The notes under the pieces are model-generated. The model was not told where the DNA came from. It saw only the letters and a program-made list of their open reading frames with translations, and did not search any database. A DNA stretch of 64,000 nt, taken from Myotis daubentonii (taxonomy: Eukaryota; Chordata; Mammalia; Chiroptera; Vespertilionidae). Numbering within the stretch: the stretch's first letter is position 1; each line of letters begins with the position of its first letter. A program made the translations under genes and the position numbers. Positions 1-13,743 of this stretch are shown piece after piece. The DNA is taken from positions 36,297,796 through 36,361,795 of the forward strand of contig NC_081842.1 of the NCBI RefSeq assembly GCF_963259705.1, read 5' to 3'.

Positions 1-1670
<1,670 letters not shown>

Positions 1671-1769
1671 TAAATCTAGTAGTAGGTCTGGTTATCACAC
1701 ATAACGGAAGCTTTACTTTTCAACCTCTTCATTGTGACAATGTTTGCTGTTTACAGTGATTATAAGACA

Positions 1770-2493
1770 GTAGAGGCCTGGTGCATGAAAATTCATGCAC
1801 TAGAGGGGGTGGGGGGTCCCTCATCCCAGCCTGACCCCTCTCACAGTCCGGGAGCCCTCAGGGGTGGGAGGCGACCCAGTGATCAGGGGAAAGAGAGGCC
1901 CCCATCACACCTCTGCTGCTGCCACTGTCGGCAGTGCAAGCCTCGGCCGGCTATGGATACCTGAGCCTTGGGCGACCCTGGGTGGCTGCTACCATCCAAG
2001 TCTTTCCTGCGCCTCGGGCCAGCCTGGGCAGCTGTGCAGCCGCCATCTGAGGCTTGCCTGCACCTTGGGCTGGCCCTGGGCAGCGGCAACTGCCATCCTC
2101 AGCTTGCCTGAGCCTCAGTCAATGGGGGGTGCAGGAGGCCCCAAGGCCCCCAGTGGGCTGAAGGGACTCCAGCAGCAGGCACGCAGAGCAGGCAGCCATG
2201 GCTGAGGAATGGAGGATACTCTCAAGGACACGAGTTATAACTTCCAATTTGTTGGACACCACAGTCAGGCTTCAGCTTCAGGGGAGGGAGGAAGAGAGGG
2301 ATGGGCAACTCGTTGGAGGAGTCTGGGTGAGCTGTCAGTCAGTGGTGGGTGCAAGAAGACGCAGGCCTTCGGTGGAGCTAAGGGGACTCCAGCGGCAGGC
2401 TAGCGGAGCAGCCAGCCCTGCCCCCTCTGTGGGTGCCGCCATCTTGTGATGATATGACGATCAATTTGCGTATCACCTCTTTATTATATAGGA
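1770..2493 (-). mobile_element. HeliBat-type non-autonomous Helitron, 724 bp, reverse orientation
   Basis: Read on the minus strand, the element begins TCCTATATAATAAAG at 2493 and ends near 1770 with the GCACCAGGCCTCTA-type terminus, where the CTAG is changed by one base. The subterminal 3' hairpin lies at 1781-1800, with 9-base arms (GTGCATGAA / TTCATGCAC) around AA. The GC-rich interior contrasts strongly with the AT-rich flanks and carries the CCATCTTGTGATGATAT motif also seen in the Helitron at 61655-62231. No Rep/helicase reading frame is present, so it depends on an autonomous partner. GC-rich open frames inside it are chance. Confidence 0.88.
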
Positions 2494-2625
2494 TTCTTAA
2501 GAGTGATCAGAAATATCATGGGCCTGTCTGGGTTTGTATGTTGGAGCAGAGGAGTGACTGTTCCCACAAAGCAATTTGGTGAGGAACACAAAAATAAAGT
2601 GGCTTTTTAAATTTGCTTTCTTCAT

Positions 2626-2845
2626 GTCCAGCTGGTGTGGCTCAGTGGTTGAGCATCAGCCGATGAACCAGGAGGTCACAGTTTGATTCCATTCAGGGAA
2701 CATGCTCAGGTTGTGGACTCCATCCCAGTGTGGTGCATGCAGGAGACAGCCAATCAATGATTCTCTGTCATCATTGATGCCCCTCTCCTTCTCTCTCTCT
2801 CCCTTTCCCTTCCTCTCTGAAATCAATAAAAATACATTTAAAAAA
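2626..2845 (+). mobile_element. VES-type SINE, subtype with 'gctggtgtggctcagtggtt' head
   Basis: A tRNA-derived head with A-box-like GGCTCAGTGGTTGAG and a degenerate B box (GTTTGATTCC) is followed by the bat-specific GTGCATGCAGGAGACAGCC body, a CT-rich stretch, AATCAATAAAAATACATTT and an A-rich tail. Imperfect target duplications resembling aaattgctytcttca flank it, at about 2610-2624 and 2843-2856. The B box differs from the other VES copies here, so this is a different subfamily. Confidence 0.9.
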
Positions 2846-2856
2846 TTGCTCTCTTC

Positions 2857-3286
2857 AAGTCCTGCTTGAGTTGCAGATGTATGAGAACAGAAGGAAGACC
2901 CAGGAGCAGTCTCATTCCCCTGAAAATGTAATTGTCCCCAAGGGAACACAGCAGCTCATTTGTAATGCCTCTGCTTATCCCACCCTGGGAAGGTGTGGCC
3001 ACTAATCCCTGACCTAGGGGCCCTGTCTGTACTGGCTGCTTCCTGGCCCTCTCTCCTCATGGTCTATTTTCTGCTCATGCCCTTAGTGTGTTCATGGTAA
3101 CTTTATTGCCCCTGGCTTTGGTTTACTGCTTCTCTGTGAGCATTTCTGTCTTCTGCATTCTGTACTGTTAGCTGGTCTCTCTCAAACCCTCCAAAAACAT
3201 GGATTTCATGGGTCACCAGTCACTATTCAGTGTAGGGCCTTCTCATGCCCAGAACTCTCACTCTAAATCACTTCATGGATGGTTTA
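2857..3286. other. Unassigned non-coding DNA
   Basis: This 430-base stretch lies between a SINE and an old hAT element. It is pyrimidine-rich in places. No gene, RNA gene or named repeat is recognised. Confidence 0.4.
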
Positions 3287-3967
3287 GTGCAGAGTTTCTC
3301 AAATGTTTTGGTCTCGGGACCTCTTTATATTGTTGCAAATTGTTGAGGATACCAAAGATATTTTGTTTATATGGCTTGCATCTCTTGATCGTTATTGTAT
3401 TAGACATTAAAATGGACACATTTAAGAAATATTTGCTCATTTATTTAAAGTAACAATAAAAATTCATTACGTGTTGACATAACTAGTATACTTTAGTTAA
3501 AAAGCTATAATTTCCAAAACAACATATTTAGTAAGAAGAGTGGCATCATCTTACATTTTTGCAAATCTCTTTAACTGAATTATCAGATCTGCATCTAAAT
3601 TCAATCTGTCATGCCGAAACCGGTTTGGCTCAGTGGATAGAGCATCGGCCTGCGGACTGAAAGGTCCCAGGTTCAATTCCGGTCAAGGGCATGTACCTGG
3701 GTTGCAGGCACATCCCCAGTGGGAGATGTGCAGGAGGCAGCTGATCGATGTTTCTCTCTCATCGATGTTTCTAATTCTCTGTCTCTCTCCCTTCCTCTCT
3801 GTGAAAAATCAATAAAATATATTTTAAAAAATATTTAAATTCAATCTGTCATGTATGTTGTTTTAATTGATGTTTGTGAAGGAAGTCTAGCCTCACACAA
3901 ATGTGATGTTGGAAATGGAAGGACCTCATGGACCACCTCAAAATTCCTTGGGGATTCTTAGGCCCTA

Positions 3968-3968
<1 letters not shown>
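3287..3968. mobile_element. Ancient hAT-Charlie-type DNA transposon remnant, split by a SINE
   Basis: The left end (gcagagtttctcaaatgttt then ggtctcgggacctcttta) matches the CAGTGNTTCTCAAAC terminal motif of mammalian hAT-Charlie elements. The interior fits old Charlie non-autonomous copies, including gtggcatcatcttacatttt and tctagcctcacacaaatgtg. The right part, ending with accacctcaaaattccttgg, runs into a CA microsatellite, so the right terminal repeat is lost. The VES SINE at 3613-3835 sits inside it, and the two halves join cleanly when the SINE and one target copy are removed. No transposase reading frame survives. The exact subfamily was not assigned. Confidence 0.7.
3613..3835 (+). 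mobile_element. VES SINE with perfect 17-bp target-site duplication
   Basis: The tRNA-like head reads ccggtttggctcagtggata, and the B-box region is GGTTCAATTCC. The VES body (GCAGGAGGCAGCTGATCGATG), a CT-rich stretch and AATCAATAAAATATATTTT tail follow. It is flanked by identical copies of taaattcaatctgtcat at 3596-3612 and 3836-3852, the mark of L1-driven target-primed integration. It interrupts an older hAT element, which gives relative age. The perfect duplication suggests a fairly recent insertion. Confidence 0.96.

Positions 3969-4005
<37 letters not shown>
3969..4005. repeat. (CA)n microsatellite
   Basis: About 18 uninterrupted CA units sit at the right edge of the hAT remnant and appear to have replaced its terminal inverted repeat. 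Confidence 0.95.
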
Positions 4006-4006
<1 letters not shown>

Positions 4007-4064
4007 CCCCCTGTGGAACTTAAAACCTCAAAGCATATTGTAGCAGTAGTATATTATGTTAATA

Positions 4065-4489
4065 CTAGAGGCCCGGTACACAAAATTTGTGCATGGGGGG
4101 GTGTCCTTCAGCCCAGCCTGCACCTTCTCACAATCTGGGAGCCTTCAGGGGATGTCCGACTCCTGGTTTAGGCCCGATCCCACAGGAATTCCTGCAGGAT
4201 CAGGCCTAAACCGGCATTCAGACATCCCTCTCAGAATCCGGGACTACTGGCTCCTAATCACTCACCTGCTTGCCTGCCTGCCTGATTGCCCCTAACCACT
4301 CGCCTGCCTGCTTGATTGCTCTTAACCACCTCTGTCTTTTCCCCTGCCTGCTTTGGTGCCCACCTCTGCCTCAGCCCCCACTGCCGTGGCTTCATTCGGA
4401 AGGTCATCTGGAAGGACGTCCAGAATGATGTCCAGAAGGTCGTTCAGCTGTCTGGTCTAATTAGCATATTACGCTTTTATTATTATAGG
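4065..4489 (-). mobile_element. HeliBat-type non-autonomous Helitron, 425 bp, reverse orientation
   Basis: CTAG at 4065-4068 begins the reversed 3' end (ctagaggcccggtacacaaa), and the reversed 5' end is gtctaattagcatattacgc followed by ttttattattatagg near 4489. The interior holds an imperfect inverted repeat built from gtttaggcccgatcc and its complement around 4155-4240, related to the stronger hairpin at 61765-61823. There is no coding capacity. Confidence 0.88.
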
Positions 4490-6304
4490 TAGTAATTATA
4501 TATAGCATATAATTACATAAAATTATAATAAATACCTACGTATACTAGCAGTTATAAAATAAAATTGAAATGATATATTAACTACAAGACATGTGGCTTT
4601 TAAAATAGTAAATAGAACAGCAAATGTGAACTGTTTTGAAATACTGAAGTTTAGAATTTGACTGCAGGCACGGAAAGAGCAATGGGCACCATCCTTAGGG
4701 TAAAGAATCTCAGTTTGTTTCCTTGTTTCCTGCCCTGTCACTGCAAGTCCAGTTCTCAATTTCTACGTTTAAAAAAAAAAAAAAAAAAAAAAGGAGGCTG
4801 TAGCTGGAGTCCACAGTCCCTCAGGATTAAATGTTCAAACATTTAATCATTCTCATACATCAAGTAAATGAAGCTTGTACTTCACAGAACTGACATCTGG
4901 TTTTTGGTTAACATAAGAGTCCTAAGAATCCTTGTTCAGATTCTTACTTAGCAATGATGTATGATAATGGATTAACCCAATAAAATTCCTTCAGTAAGGT
5001 AATACATACGTACGTGGTTAAAATGTAGATATCTCTTGAAAAATTATAATTGCTTTTATGTTAAGGCATTTTATGACTCTTAACAAATCTAAGATGCCAC
5101 CCGTGTGCTCCATCCAGGTCTGCCCATGCCACGGATCACGAATCCCTTGACCGAGCATGGCATGGCCTTGGCTTATCTGATGTACAGCTAATTCCAGTCT
5201 GTGGGCTCACCACAGAGTTGTGTCACCTGCCTACCGCCACGCGTCTTATTTTCAAGCAGTGATTTCTAGTTCTGCAAAATGCCGTCTTCAGTTCTCTTTG
5301 TACTTGACAGCTTAGCTTCCTTGTGCCATGGAACAATTCAAGTACTTTTTTCTTTTCTGTCCTTAGCAATCGACCCAGGCAACAGAGCTGCCATTCCGTA
5401 CTGAGAGCTTGAGGAATGGAAGCCTGATCCTGTCTGTCCTTGGGGATCCTGCAGGTAACTGTGGTAGTAAATGCCCCTTCCCACATTGCTCTCAGAAGCT
5501 GACAGCTGTTAAGGAAATGGTTCAGAGGGAAAGGCTGACATTTTGGAAATAACCAAGTGAAGAGCCATGAAAGAAAGAACTTAAAAATAATTCCCCGCAC
5601 AACTTTCTTTGGCAGAATAGAGCCAGAGGCCAAGAGAGGATTTGGGGTTTGGTATTCTTCCACATGCCTCACAGGACCCAGTACTGAGGAAAAAACAGAT
5701 GTCTTAAAAGGAAAAGGAAAAAAAATGCATGAAACACGACATATGTAAATCAGTGCTTGGAAAATAAACCCAGAATATGCTCCTGAGTGATATTCTTGGC
5801 AAACACAGAGAGAAAAACAGAGGAACAAGTAGCAAACTAACTCTAAATCATTATACCAATGATGGTTTAATTAGGTCAAGGGCATTTTTGTTTATTTCAG
5901 ACTTGAAAATTTTTCTTTTATGATTGGACTTCATAACTTATTTTCAATTTAATGAATTTGCAAAAAATGTACTTCATACTGCCTTCATTATTTTATTTTC
6001 CTGACACTTGAAAAATTAGAAGCTCTGGCATCATTTTAAATTAAAAATATATTTCACTTCTCTATTATGCAGAGTTCTTCTGAACCTGTGTTATGCACAA
6101 AACTTCTGTTGACATCCCAAAAGATCCACACTCAGCATACACAATATAGGTCAGCATGGCTTATAACCTACTCACGGTGAAGATCAGACAATTGTACTCC
6201 TTGGGAGTACATCTGAAATGAATTTTGAAAGGTCTGGAGGTTTTGTTTGCAAAGAATTGAGCAAGAAGTCTCTTAGGCTTCTTCTCAGGAATTTCCTGAA
6301 GGAA

Positions 6305-6307
<3 letters not shown>
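4490..6307. other. Unassigned non-coding DNA with a long antisense open frame
   Basis: The stretch holds an A-homopolymer near 4770-4791 and otherwise unremarkable sequence. The longest open frame of the window, 201 codons on the minus strand at 5223-5828, lies here. It has no recognisable domain, its residue make-up is typical of a random frame (Phe/Leu/Ser/Cys-rich), and no splice or promoter context supports it. I treat it as chance. Confidence 0.5.

Positions 6308-6394
<87 letters not shown>
6308..6394. repeat. Compound (TG)n-(GA)n microsatellite
   Basis: About 43 bases of pure TG repeat pass without interruption into about 43 bases of GA repeat. Both arrays are nearly perfect. The Ser-Leu and His-Thr repeat frames on the other strand are artefacts of the repeat. 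Confidence 0.96.
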
Positions 6395-6397
<3 letters not shown>

Positions 6398-6566
6398 TTA
6401 GAAATGAAAGTCAAACACTTTGGTAAGGTCTACATTCTTCATAATTCGAATTAACTCATATTCAGAGCATCTGAAGAACAATATGGGCATAATGTAAATT
6501 TTAGAAAAAGATCAATACTGGGAGGCTAGTTCCTTAACATAATGGAAGTATTCTTTTGACAATATG

Positions 6567-6950
6567 GTAGCTGAAATTCAAATTTATTATTAATAAAAAG
6601 TAATAGACTGGAGAGCATTATGCTAAGTGAAATAAGTCATTTGGAGACACGTAAATATAACATGATCTAAGTTATTTGTGAAATATAAGGAACAACATGA
6701 ACTGATGAACGAAAACAGATCCAGAGACAGAGAAACATGGATCAGACCGTCAAACCTCAGAGGGAAGGTAGGGGAGAGTGGGGGTAAGGGGGAAAGATCA
6801 ACCAAAGGACTTGTGTGCATGCATATAAGCCTAACCAATGGACACAGACACCAGGGGGAGGCGGGTGAGGGCATGTGTAGGGAGGTGGGGGGGGTGATAA
6901 GGGGGGGATAAGAACACATATGCAATACCTTAATCAATAAAGAAAATAAA
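6567..6950 (+). mobile_element. Chiropteran L1 3'-end fragment (first copy of a local duplication)
   Basis: From about 6610 the sequence follows the L1 3' end: gcattatgctaagtgaaata, then acagatccagagacagagaa, a G-rich 3' UTR segment (ggtaggggagagtgggggta) and the terminal accttaatcaataaagaaaa with an A-rich tail. The L1 is strongly 5' truncated and has no coding region. The first 275 bases (6567-6841), including a short segment upstream of the L1 match (gtagctgaaattcaaa), recur at 7419-7693. Confidence 0.85.
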
Positions 6951-7418
6951 AAATTATAGCTACCACCTATTAAAGTTTCATTATTCTTCAATATTGTTTA
7001 ATCCCCACAATAACATTGAGATCCTATTTTTACAGCTCTGAACCCAAGTAACATTAGGCTTAGAGTAACAACACAAAAATAACAAAATACCCTTCCTTCT
7101 TCTCATACAAACTCATATAAACTTGCTGTTTTTGTAGGTAAGAAAAATGACCAAGTATCAAAATCTCATATAGTTCAACTTCAATTATAAAGTGGTACTA
7201 TCAGCAACACATACATTTATTGATTTTTCCCTGTACTTATATTTTTGCTTGTAACCTAACTGCATCATTACTTAACTGCTGGCTACTAGCCTTATTTAGG
7301 CCATGTATCCCATGAAAATAGTGATTTTAATGATCTTGATAAAGAGATAAATGTTTCCTGTATTTCTATATTTCTTATGTAGTTTAATTTTTTTAATAAT
7401 TTAAAAGCTTCTTTCATT
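6951..7418. other. Unassigned spacer between duplicated L1 pieces
   Basis: This is AT-rich sequence with no gene or named repeat. It separates the two copies of the 275-bp duplicated segment, which are offset by 852 bases. Confidence 0.4.
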
Positions 7419-7693
7419 GTAGCTGAAATTCAAATGTGTTATTAATAAAAAATAATAGACTAGAGAGCATTATGCTAAGTGAAATAAGTCATTTGGAGAA
7501 ACAGAAATATCACATGATCTAAGTTATTTGTGAAATATAAGGAACAACATGAACTGATGAACAAAAACAGATCCAGAGACAGAGAAACATGGATCAGACC
7601 ATCAAACCTCAGAGGGAAGGTAGGGGAGAGTGGGGGTAAGGGGGAAAGATCAACCAAAGGACTTGTGTGCATGCATATAAGCCTAACCAATGG
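7419..7693 (+). mobile_element. Duplicated L1 3'-end segment (second copy)
   Basis: This 275-base copy matches 6567-6841 almost base for base. It includes the non-L1 lead-in and stops abruptly at gcctaaccaatgg, before the L1 3' terminus and tail seen in the first copy. The identical left boundary and the lack of a 3' end argue for a DNA-level duplication rather than an independent insertion. Confidence 0.85.
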
Positions 7694-8145
7694 CAACCAC
7701 CTTAGGTGAAACTCATGTTATCTGAATAAATAATTGATACATTTTATTTTTACAAATGGACATTAACCAGTCCATAAGTTTTGTCTGTGTTTATTAGTGG
7801 TTGTTAATACACAATTATGCTAAAGACTTTCTGCATTATAAGTAGAAACATATTCAGCACATTTGCATTTAAAAATATTTATACAAGGTCCCTAGTGGAA
7901 AATATATCACTATGCAAACTTGGTTCTCTGTTTGACCCACATATAAATCTATTCATCAACTCAGGAAACATTCATTGAAATTCCGGTCACTATAGATGTA
8001 GAAATAAAGCAAAATAAGTCATGATTCCCATCCTCAGGAAGTATAAAATAAAAATCACAATGCAGATTTACTTGAGTGCATTGTCCAATGACAGAAAATT
8101 TTGAACTTCTAAAACCGTTTAAATGCCTTTTAGGCAGTGAGTTTT

Positions 8146-8170
8146 GTTTTTGTTTTTTTGTGGGTTTTAT

Positions 8171-8208
<38 letters not shown>

Positions 8209-8419
8209 GTATATTTTTACTGATTTTAGAGAGGAAGGAAGAGTGAGAGAGAGATAGAAACATCAATGATGAGAGAGAATCATTGATCACCTGCCTCCTG
8301 CATGCCCCACAGTGAGGACTGAGCCCGCAACCAGGACATGTGCCTTTGATGGAAATCAAACATAGGGCGCTTCAGTCTGCAGGCTAACATTCTATCCATT
8401 GACCAAAACTGGCTAGGGG
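8146..8419 (-). mobile_element. VES SINE, reverse, with (GT)n-expanded tail
   Basis: The minus strand reads GCCAGTTTTGGTCAATGGAT as the tRNA-like head, then the VES body and a tail that has grown into a GT/CA microsatellite (about 8168-8207) and T-rich sequence. Target duplications of aggcagtgag flank it at 8132-8141 and 8420-8429. This is microsatellite birth from a SINE tail. It has no independent gene content. Confidence 0.88.
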
Positions 8420-8594
8420 AGGCAGTGAGCTTTTTGCCACTGAAATTCATTGTTTTATTCATTTTTTTATCTTAAAGAAATTCTAAATGAGTATCTGTAA
8501 TTTGTTAAAATACAGTCTTAGGTGCTAGACAGAAAACAAAGAAAAACACATATAGAGGAGTGATATTGGCCCAGTTGGTGCTCACTTTTCATGA

Positions 8595-8745
8595 AAGGTG
8601 GCATAATGCTATGAAAAGAACTTCAATTTGGAATCAAATAGATGTGTTTGAATCCTAGTTACTCTTTATACAATCTACATATCACTGGAAAGTTTCCTTC
8701 TTGAGCCTTAATGTACTTTGCAGTAAGATGGTAATAATAATTTCT
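8595..8745 (+). mobile_element. MIR SINE (ancient)
   Basis: The order of blocks follows MIR: a decayed 'aatcctagttactctttata' tRNA-related and core part, then 'cttgagccttaatgtacttt', 'aagatggtaataataatttc' and 'tagggttgatag'. It is highly diverged, as expected for a mammal-wide element. Confidence 0.55.
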
Positions 8746-9314
8746 AGGGTTGATAGTTTCCAAAGATGAGTTTGAATCCTTGTTTCCACGAACATAACAA
8801 CAGGAGCCTGTTGTTATGGACAGAAGACACTTTGTTGGGAGGCTACCTACTTGTAACAAGAAATGTGGCCAGGGCTATATCTACATGTGTTTTCTTTCCT
8901 TTTTTTTTTTTTTTTGTCTCTAACTTCTTTTCCTACTCATACACACCAATTTGGATGTACCTAATTTAAGACACTGTTTGAATAATAGAATAAAGCTGAC
9001 CAAATCTTTCCTTTTTAAATTTTCTTATTTTTTTTTAAATCTTCCCATTTTGTATATATGGACACGGCCTCCAAATATTGTAGATTAGAAAACCTATACT
9101 TGAGAATGTCTCATTTATTTAGTGTAGTTTACATATGGCTAACCCTGTCCTTTCTTGTTTGGTGAACTAAATATAGCAATTGACAATTCTGAACTATAAA
9201 TTCAATTTTTATGGAATCACGAGGAATTAAGGAAAATTAGATGTCACTTTCACCATTGTGTCTGCATCACATGCTTTTCATCCCACCATATTTCAGGCAC
9301 CAAATTCACTTTTA

Positions 9315-9558
9315 CTTTTTTAAAAATAAAGGTCCTTTCTTTTTTTAAATATAATTTGTATTGATTTCTGAGAGGAAGGGAGAAGGAGAGAGAGATAGAA
9401 ACATCAATGATTAGAGAGAATCATTGAATAGTTGCCTCCTGTATGCCCCCTACCGAGGATTGAGTCTGCAACTTCGGCATGTGCCTTTGACCAGAATCAA
9501 ACTGGGACCCTTCAGTCCCCAGGCTGACGCTCTTTCCACTGAGCCAAACCGGCTAGGG
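9315..9558 (-). mobile_element. VES SINE, reverse
   Basis: The minus strand begins GCCCTAGCCGGTTTGGCTCA and runs through the B-box region and the VES body to the T-rich complement of its A tail. Target duplications of ccaaattcactttta lie at about 9300-9314 and 9559-9573. The tail has grown irregularly (ttttttaaaaataaaggtcc). Confidence 0.92.
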
Positions 9559-9684
9559 CCAAATTCACTTTTAAAAACACAGATGTTAAAAGCATGAGAT
9601 AATGAGATAGTATGGTTAAACTACAGGGCTATTCAACCAGTGCTTGGCACAAAGTATCTTTAAAAGTGGCCAATAACTAAAAAA

Positions 9685-9870
9685 CAATATTGATTAAGCA
9701 TTTATCATGAACTAGGTAATGTGTTCTTGGCTTTATATGCACTATCTAATTAATTAGGCTACATGCATTATGTCAAAAATACAACAATTACAGGAGAGAA
9801 GTCCTATTTAAAATCCCTTTATAAAGATTAGAAAACTGAAGCTAACAAAGATTAAAACCCATAGAACTGG
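9685..9870 (-). mobile_element. MIR-like SINE, reverse (ancient)
   Basis: The order of blocks (tatgcactatctaattaatt, then ctttataaagattagaaaac and tgaagctaacaaag) resembles the reverse complement of MIR. It is strongly diverged. Confidence 0.45.
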
Positions 9871-12800
9871 AAAGTTGGCTAAGTAGAACAAAACAATTCA
9901 ATGCAGAATGTTTCTTAACCAGTGATCGATCTTTCTGTTTAGGTCAGTGCTTCTAGGCATTTTGAAAAGATGATATCAATCTTCTAGCTTCAAATATTAA
10001 AAAATGACAATAAATCCTGAAGTTGTAAAGAAGTCTGGTCTTAATAGAAGTGTGATGTGTTCAAGAGTGCTCATGAAAGATTCAAAATGTTTTCTGAAGT
10101 CCCTATAATGTCTAAAATCAGACATTAGGAAATGTATTCATAGACCCAAACTTCACTTTGGAATCTACAGCCCACTGAAAGAATTTATCCTTCCACACCA
10201 CAGCAATTAGTGTTTCTTCGTTGTTCCCTGAGAGCTTATAAAATAGTCTTATCTGCATGCACCTTTTATAATAAAGATGTCCAGGGAAACCTCTTAATTT
10301 AACCCAAAATCTTGGAAGGGTTGTAGCTAGTGAAGCTCCAACATAAACTTCCAAACTGTAGGCTCCACTGGAGCAGGCTTTCCGTAAAACAATCAAAATT
10401 ATCTAAGCAGGGTACGTAGCACATTCATAAAAGAGATATTTTGCTTTTTAGCCTTTTTAAAAATAATTTTAAAACTCTTACTTCAAATGAATTCTTGAAT
10501 ATGGTCTGCCAATTATTTAAGCAGGTTAAGGGAATTACATCAAGTTTCATCCTGCAATTATCACATTTAATATTCCTTCAACCCAAATGTCTTGCAGTGA
10601 CAGAAATGTTGATTAGGCAAGCATGGTCAGCAACCAGCAGGGAACCATGAAAGAGGAGCGCTGCAGAGGGCTATGAGAATCTGCTGTCCTGGATCACCAC
10701 CATCACTCGCTGTGGGTCCATGTACAAGCGTCTGTAGCATGTTTGGGGCTGCTATCAGTCATCAGGGCTACAATCAGGCAGAGAAGCTGAACAGAAAGTG
10801 GAGATGGAGTACAAGCTGGGACTGATCAGGCACCCCTACACAGCAGCGTATTTAACCAACTTCTGAGAACATATTCCTGCTTCATCTTTGCCTTCAAAAT
10901 GTCATGAAAGTTACTCTTTGACCAACTCAAACCAGAGCTATAAAAGAATAACGTTCTGGGAAATGAACAGCCTTGCCAAATGACATCAACGTAGCATACT
11001 GGGTTCAGGACTCAAACAAAGCATTTATGATGTTTTCCTTCATTTCCTCTAGCTGTGTTTTTGTTGACTCCTTTTGGAGATGTTAGCAACTTTAAGCTCA
11101 TCTCTTACACTTCTGTGAAAGAAGAGAGAGTTGATTTCCCTCGGAAACCACAAGAAAACTGTGTGATTGGCTTGCAAGTCTATGTCTGAATGAGTCACCG
11201 TTTCTAGTGGGATAATATATTCTTTTGGCTTAGGGCAATCAGACCTGCTGCTGGAGCTGTTGATGAAGTCCATCTCATCCAAGCTTAAGGACTGCTAGTA
11301 TGCTTGTTCAGCAGTTCTATTTGCCCATGCGAATTGTGTCTTGTCCCAATTTGCTGAGAGCATGGGAGAAGTGATACTGGGCTTATTACACTAACTGAAG
11401 GAAAGTTTATAGTGCCAATGAGACATAGTCTTCATATTCAAAAGATTAACTTAGAACCATGCAAGATCAATGCAAAACAAAGAAAGAACATATGTGTACA
11501 TCCTGATGAAAGTTGTGGCTCCAAGAATAGAAATAAAACATTTGAAATTTCTACCGAGGGAAAACAAAGTGCCTACAAGGCGATAATAATTAGGTTGCCA
11601 TCAGAAGTTCAAACAACTATATTGAATGTTACAGCCCAATGGAATCTTTAAAGTTCTCAGAATTTTAAACACACAATCATACTAAAATTCAAGTATGCAA
11701 TCTAAAGATGTCCTTGGATATGCAAGGACTGAGAAAAGCACCAGCTATTATTCTGCTCAGAAATAATTATACCAGGATGCTCTCCTGCACAATGAAATGA
11801 ATATGAGATAAATGAAATAGTTCCAAGGAAAGAAAGTAGTTAAAATAAGTAATTATTGATACAAAATGCAAAAAATATTATAATAACTTAGACCAAAAAT
11901 CTCAGAATTTGTGTTAGATAACATTCAGACAATAGCTGAATTATTGGGGTTGAGCTACTTGATCCAAAGTAGATGTGCTACTTTCAATGGGATTTGATAA
12001 AATGGAATAGCAAAAACATCATATGTTGAGTAGGCGTTGACTATATTTCAACTACAATTTCTACAGATTCATCCATTTTCCCTGACAAAACAGTGGGTAA
12101 TATGAAATCTCTTAATCTAACTGTGCCATGTAGTGGTTATCCATTTGACTGGTTAAAGATTATGCTAATTGAGGAGCCGTAGAGTGGATATATACACAAG
12201 GGAGCTCTATAGGTTATTATTAGTACTATATCCCTCCTTAATTCATTAGTAATTCATTAGCATTTTATTAGATAGTGAATATTCTTTTCAACATTCTATT
12301 GCTGAGTGTTGCTAAGATTTAGAGTGGGATTAACTTGGATAGTTTTATTCCCATAAAAGATTGGCCTCCCCCCATTTTCTTTTTACTATTATCTAATAGA
12401 ATACGTTTTGAAGCAAGTAAAAAATTATGCAATGTGTACATAAAATGAGAAATAAAAATACAAGGCCAGGCATAAAAGCTGTTAAGAGAATGCTGCCAAA
12501 CATGTTACAGAGATGGGCACTTGCAAATTGGAATTATAACTCTCCTTTTATTCTCAATATTAACAGTCATGATTTGTGAGTCTTAACAAGCACTGACTTT
12601 AAAAGTGCTATCAGGACTTGGATAGAATAGATATTATTCATTTCACTCCCATCCTGCCCTCTGTGAATACTTAAGATACTTTCATGCATCCAAAATGGAT
12701 AGCTCTGACTTATTTCTGTATTTGAAAGTTTCCCATTTCCCATATTTTTTTGCCTTCATTAGGTCACTATAACTTTCCAGTTGTCTCAAACAAGGCTTTT

Positions 12801-13743
12801 TTTATTTTTCTTTTCTTTTTTTTTTTGCCATGATATAGCTTCAATAAAAGCAGGACAAGTCTTCTAGGTCTAATTTAAGAATAAGTATTTTATGTTTGTA
12901 GTTAGTGTTCCCTATGGTTTATTCAATAAAACTAGACAAGCAACTATCTACTTAAAAAGAAGGGGGAAAAAGGAAAGAAGAGTAAACACATACAGACAAA
13001 AGACCATTTATTTGTACAAGTTCCTGCTATAAATTATTATATTTGGAGGCAAAAATAATAATAACAATTAATAAACTGGAATCTTTGTAATTATTAAAGT
13101 TGAATCTGTATCTTAGGGGATAATATTAGGTGATGTGATTTATTCTATTGAAAAATTACTGCAGCTTCAACTCTTTCTAATGAAATATTCTTTTAAATGT
13201 GACATTTTCCTTAGCTGATTCACTCCACATGGGGTAAAGCATATTTCATCTGTTCTTTACTGTACTGTGAGAGCATGTAAGTGGACTTTTTCAATTCTGG
13301 ATACAGAAAGGCATGCCATGGTCCCCACACTGTTTTTCTGAGATTATTAAAACCACAATAATCATTGTGTGATAGTACAAGTCCCTTAGCATAATAATAA
13401 ATAGTTTTATTATTTTATACTGATCACATTATCCATAAATTAATTTTAATAAACCATAGTTCTTATTTAATAAACTGGCAATATTGGGGTTATGTAATGC
13501 CGTATTAAAGAATTTGGTGAGCTCCTCAAAAAAATAAAACGTCAGACTTAAAATAGAGGAGAAAAGCATATCCTTCATCTAAGCAGGAAAGTTGAGGCTG
13601 ATGAGGTGGTGAACATCCTTTGCAAGTCCACATGGCTGCAAGACTGTGCACATAGCCTTAGTGTGATGGGGGATCCGGGAAATACGTGGTGCCTATGGGG
13701 CTGGCCTCTTAAAAATAAATACATACATAAATAAACAAACAAA
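9871..13743. other. Repeat-poor unassigned block, 3.9 kb
   Basis: No VES SINE, Helitron, hAT or recognisable L1 is seen in this stretch, although the window has on average one young element per 1-2 kb. The sequence is AT-rich with short open frames only. It may be unique DNA holding regulatory sequence, or older repeats beyond eye recognition. Confidence 0.5.

Noticed and set aside
5223..5828. 201-codon minus-strand open frame, the longest in the window
   Set aside because: No domain, signal or family similarity was seen, the composition is random-like, and there is no promoter or splice context. A frame of this length is roughly within chance for 128 kb of two-strand DNA.
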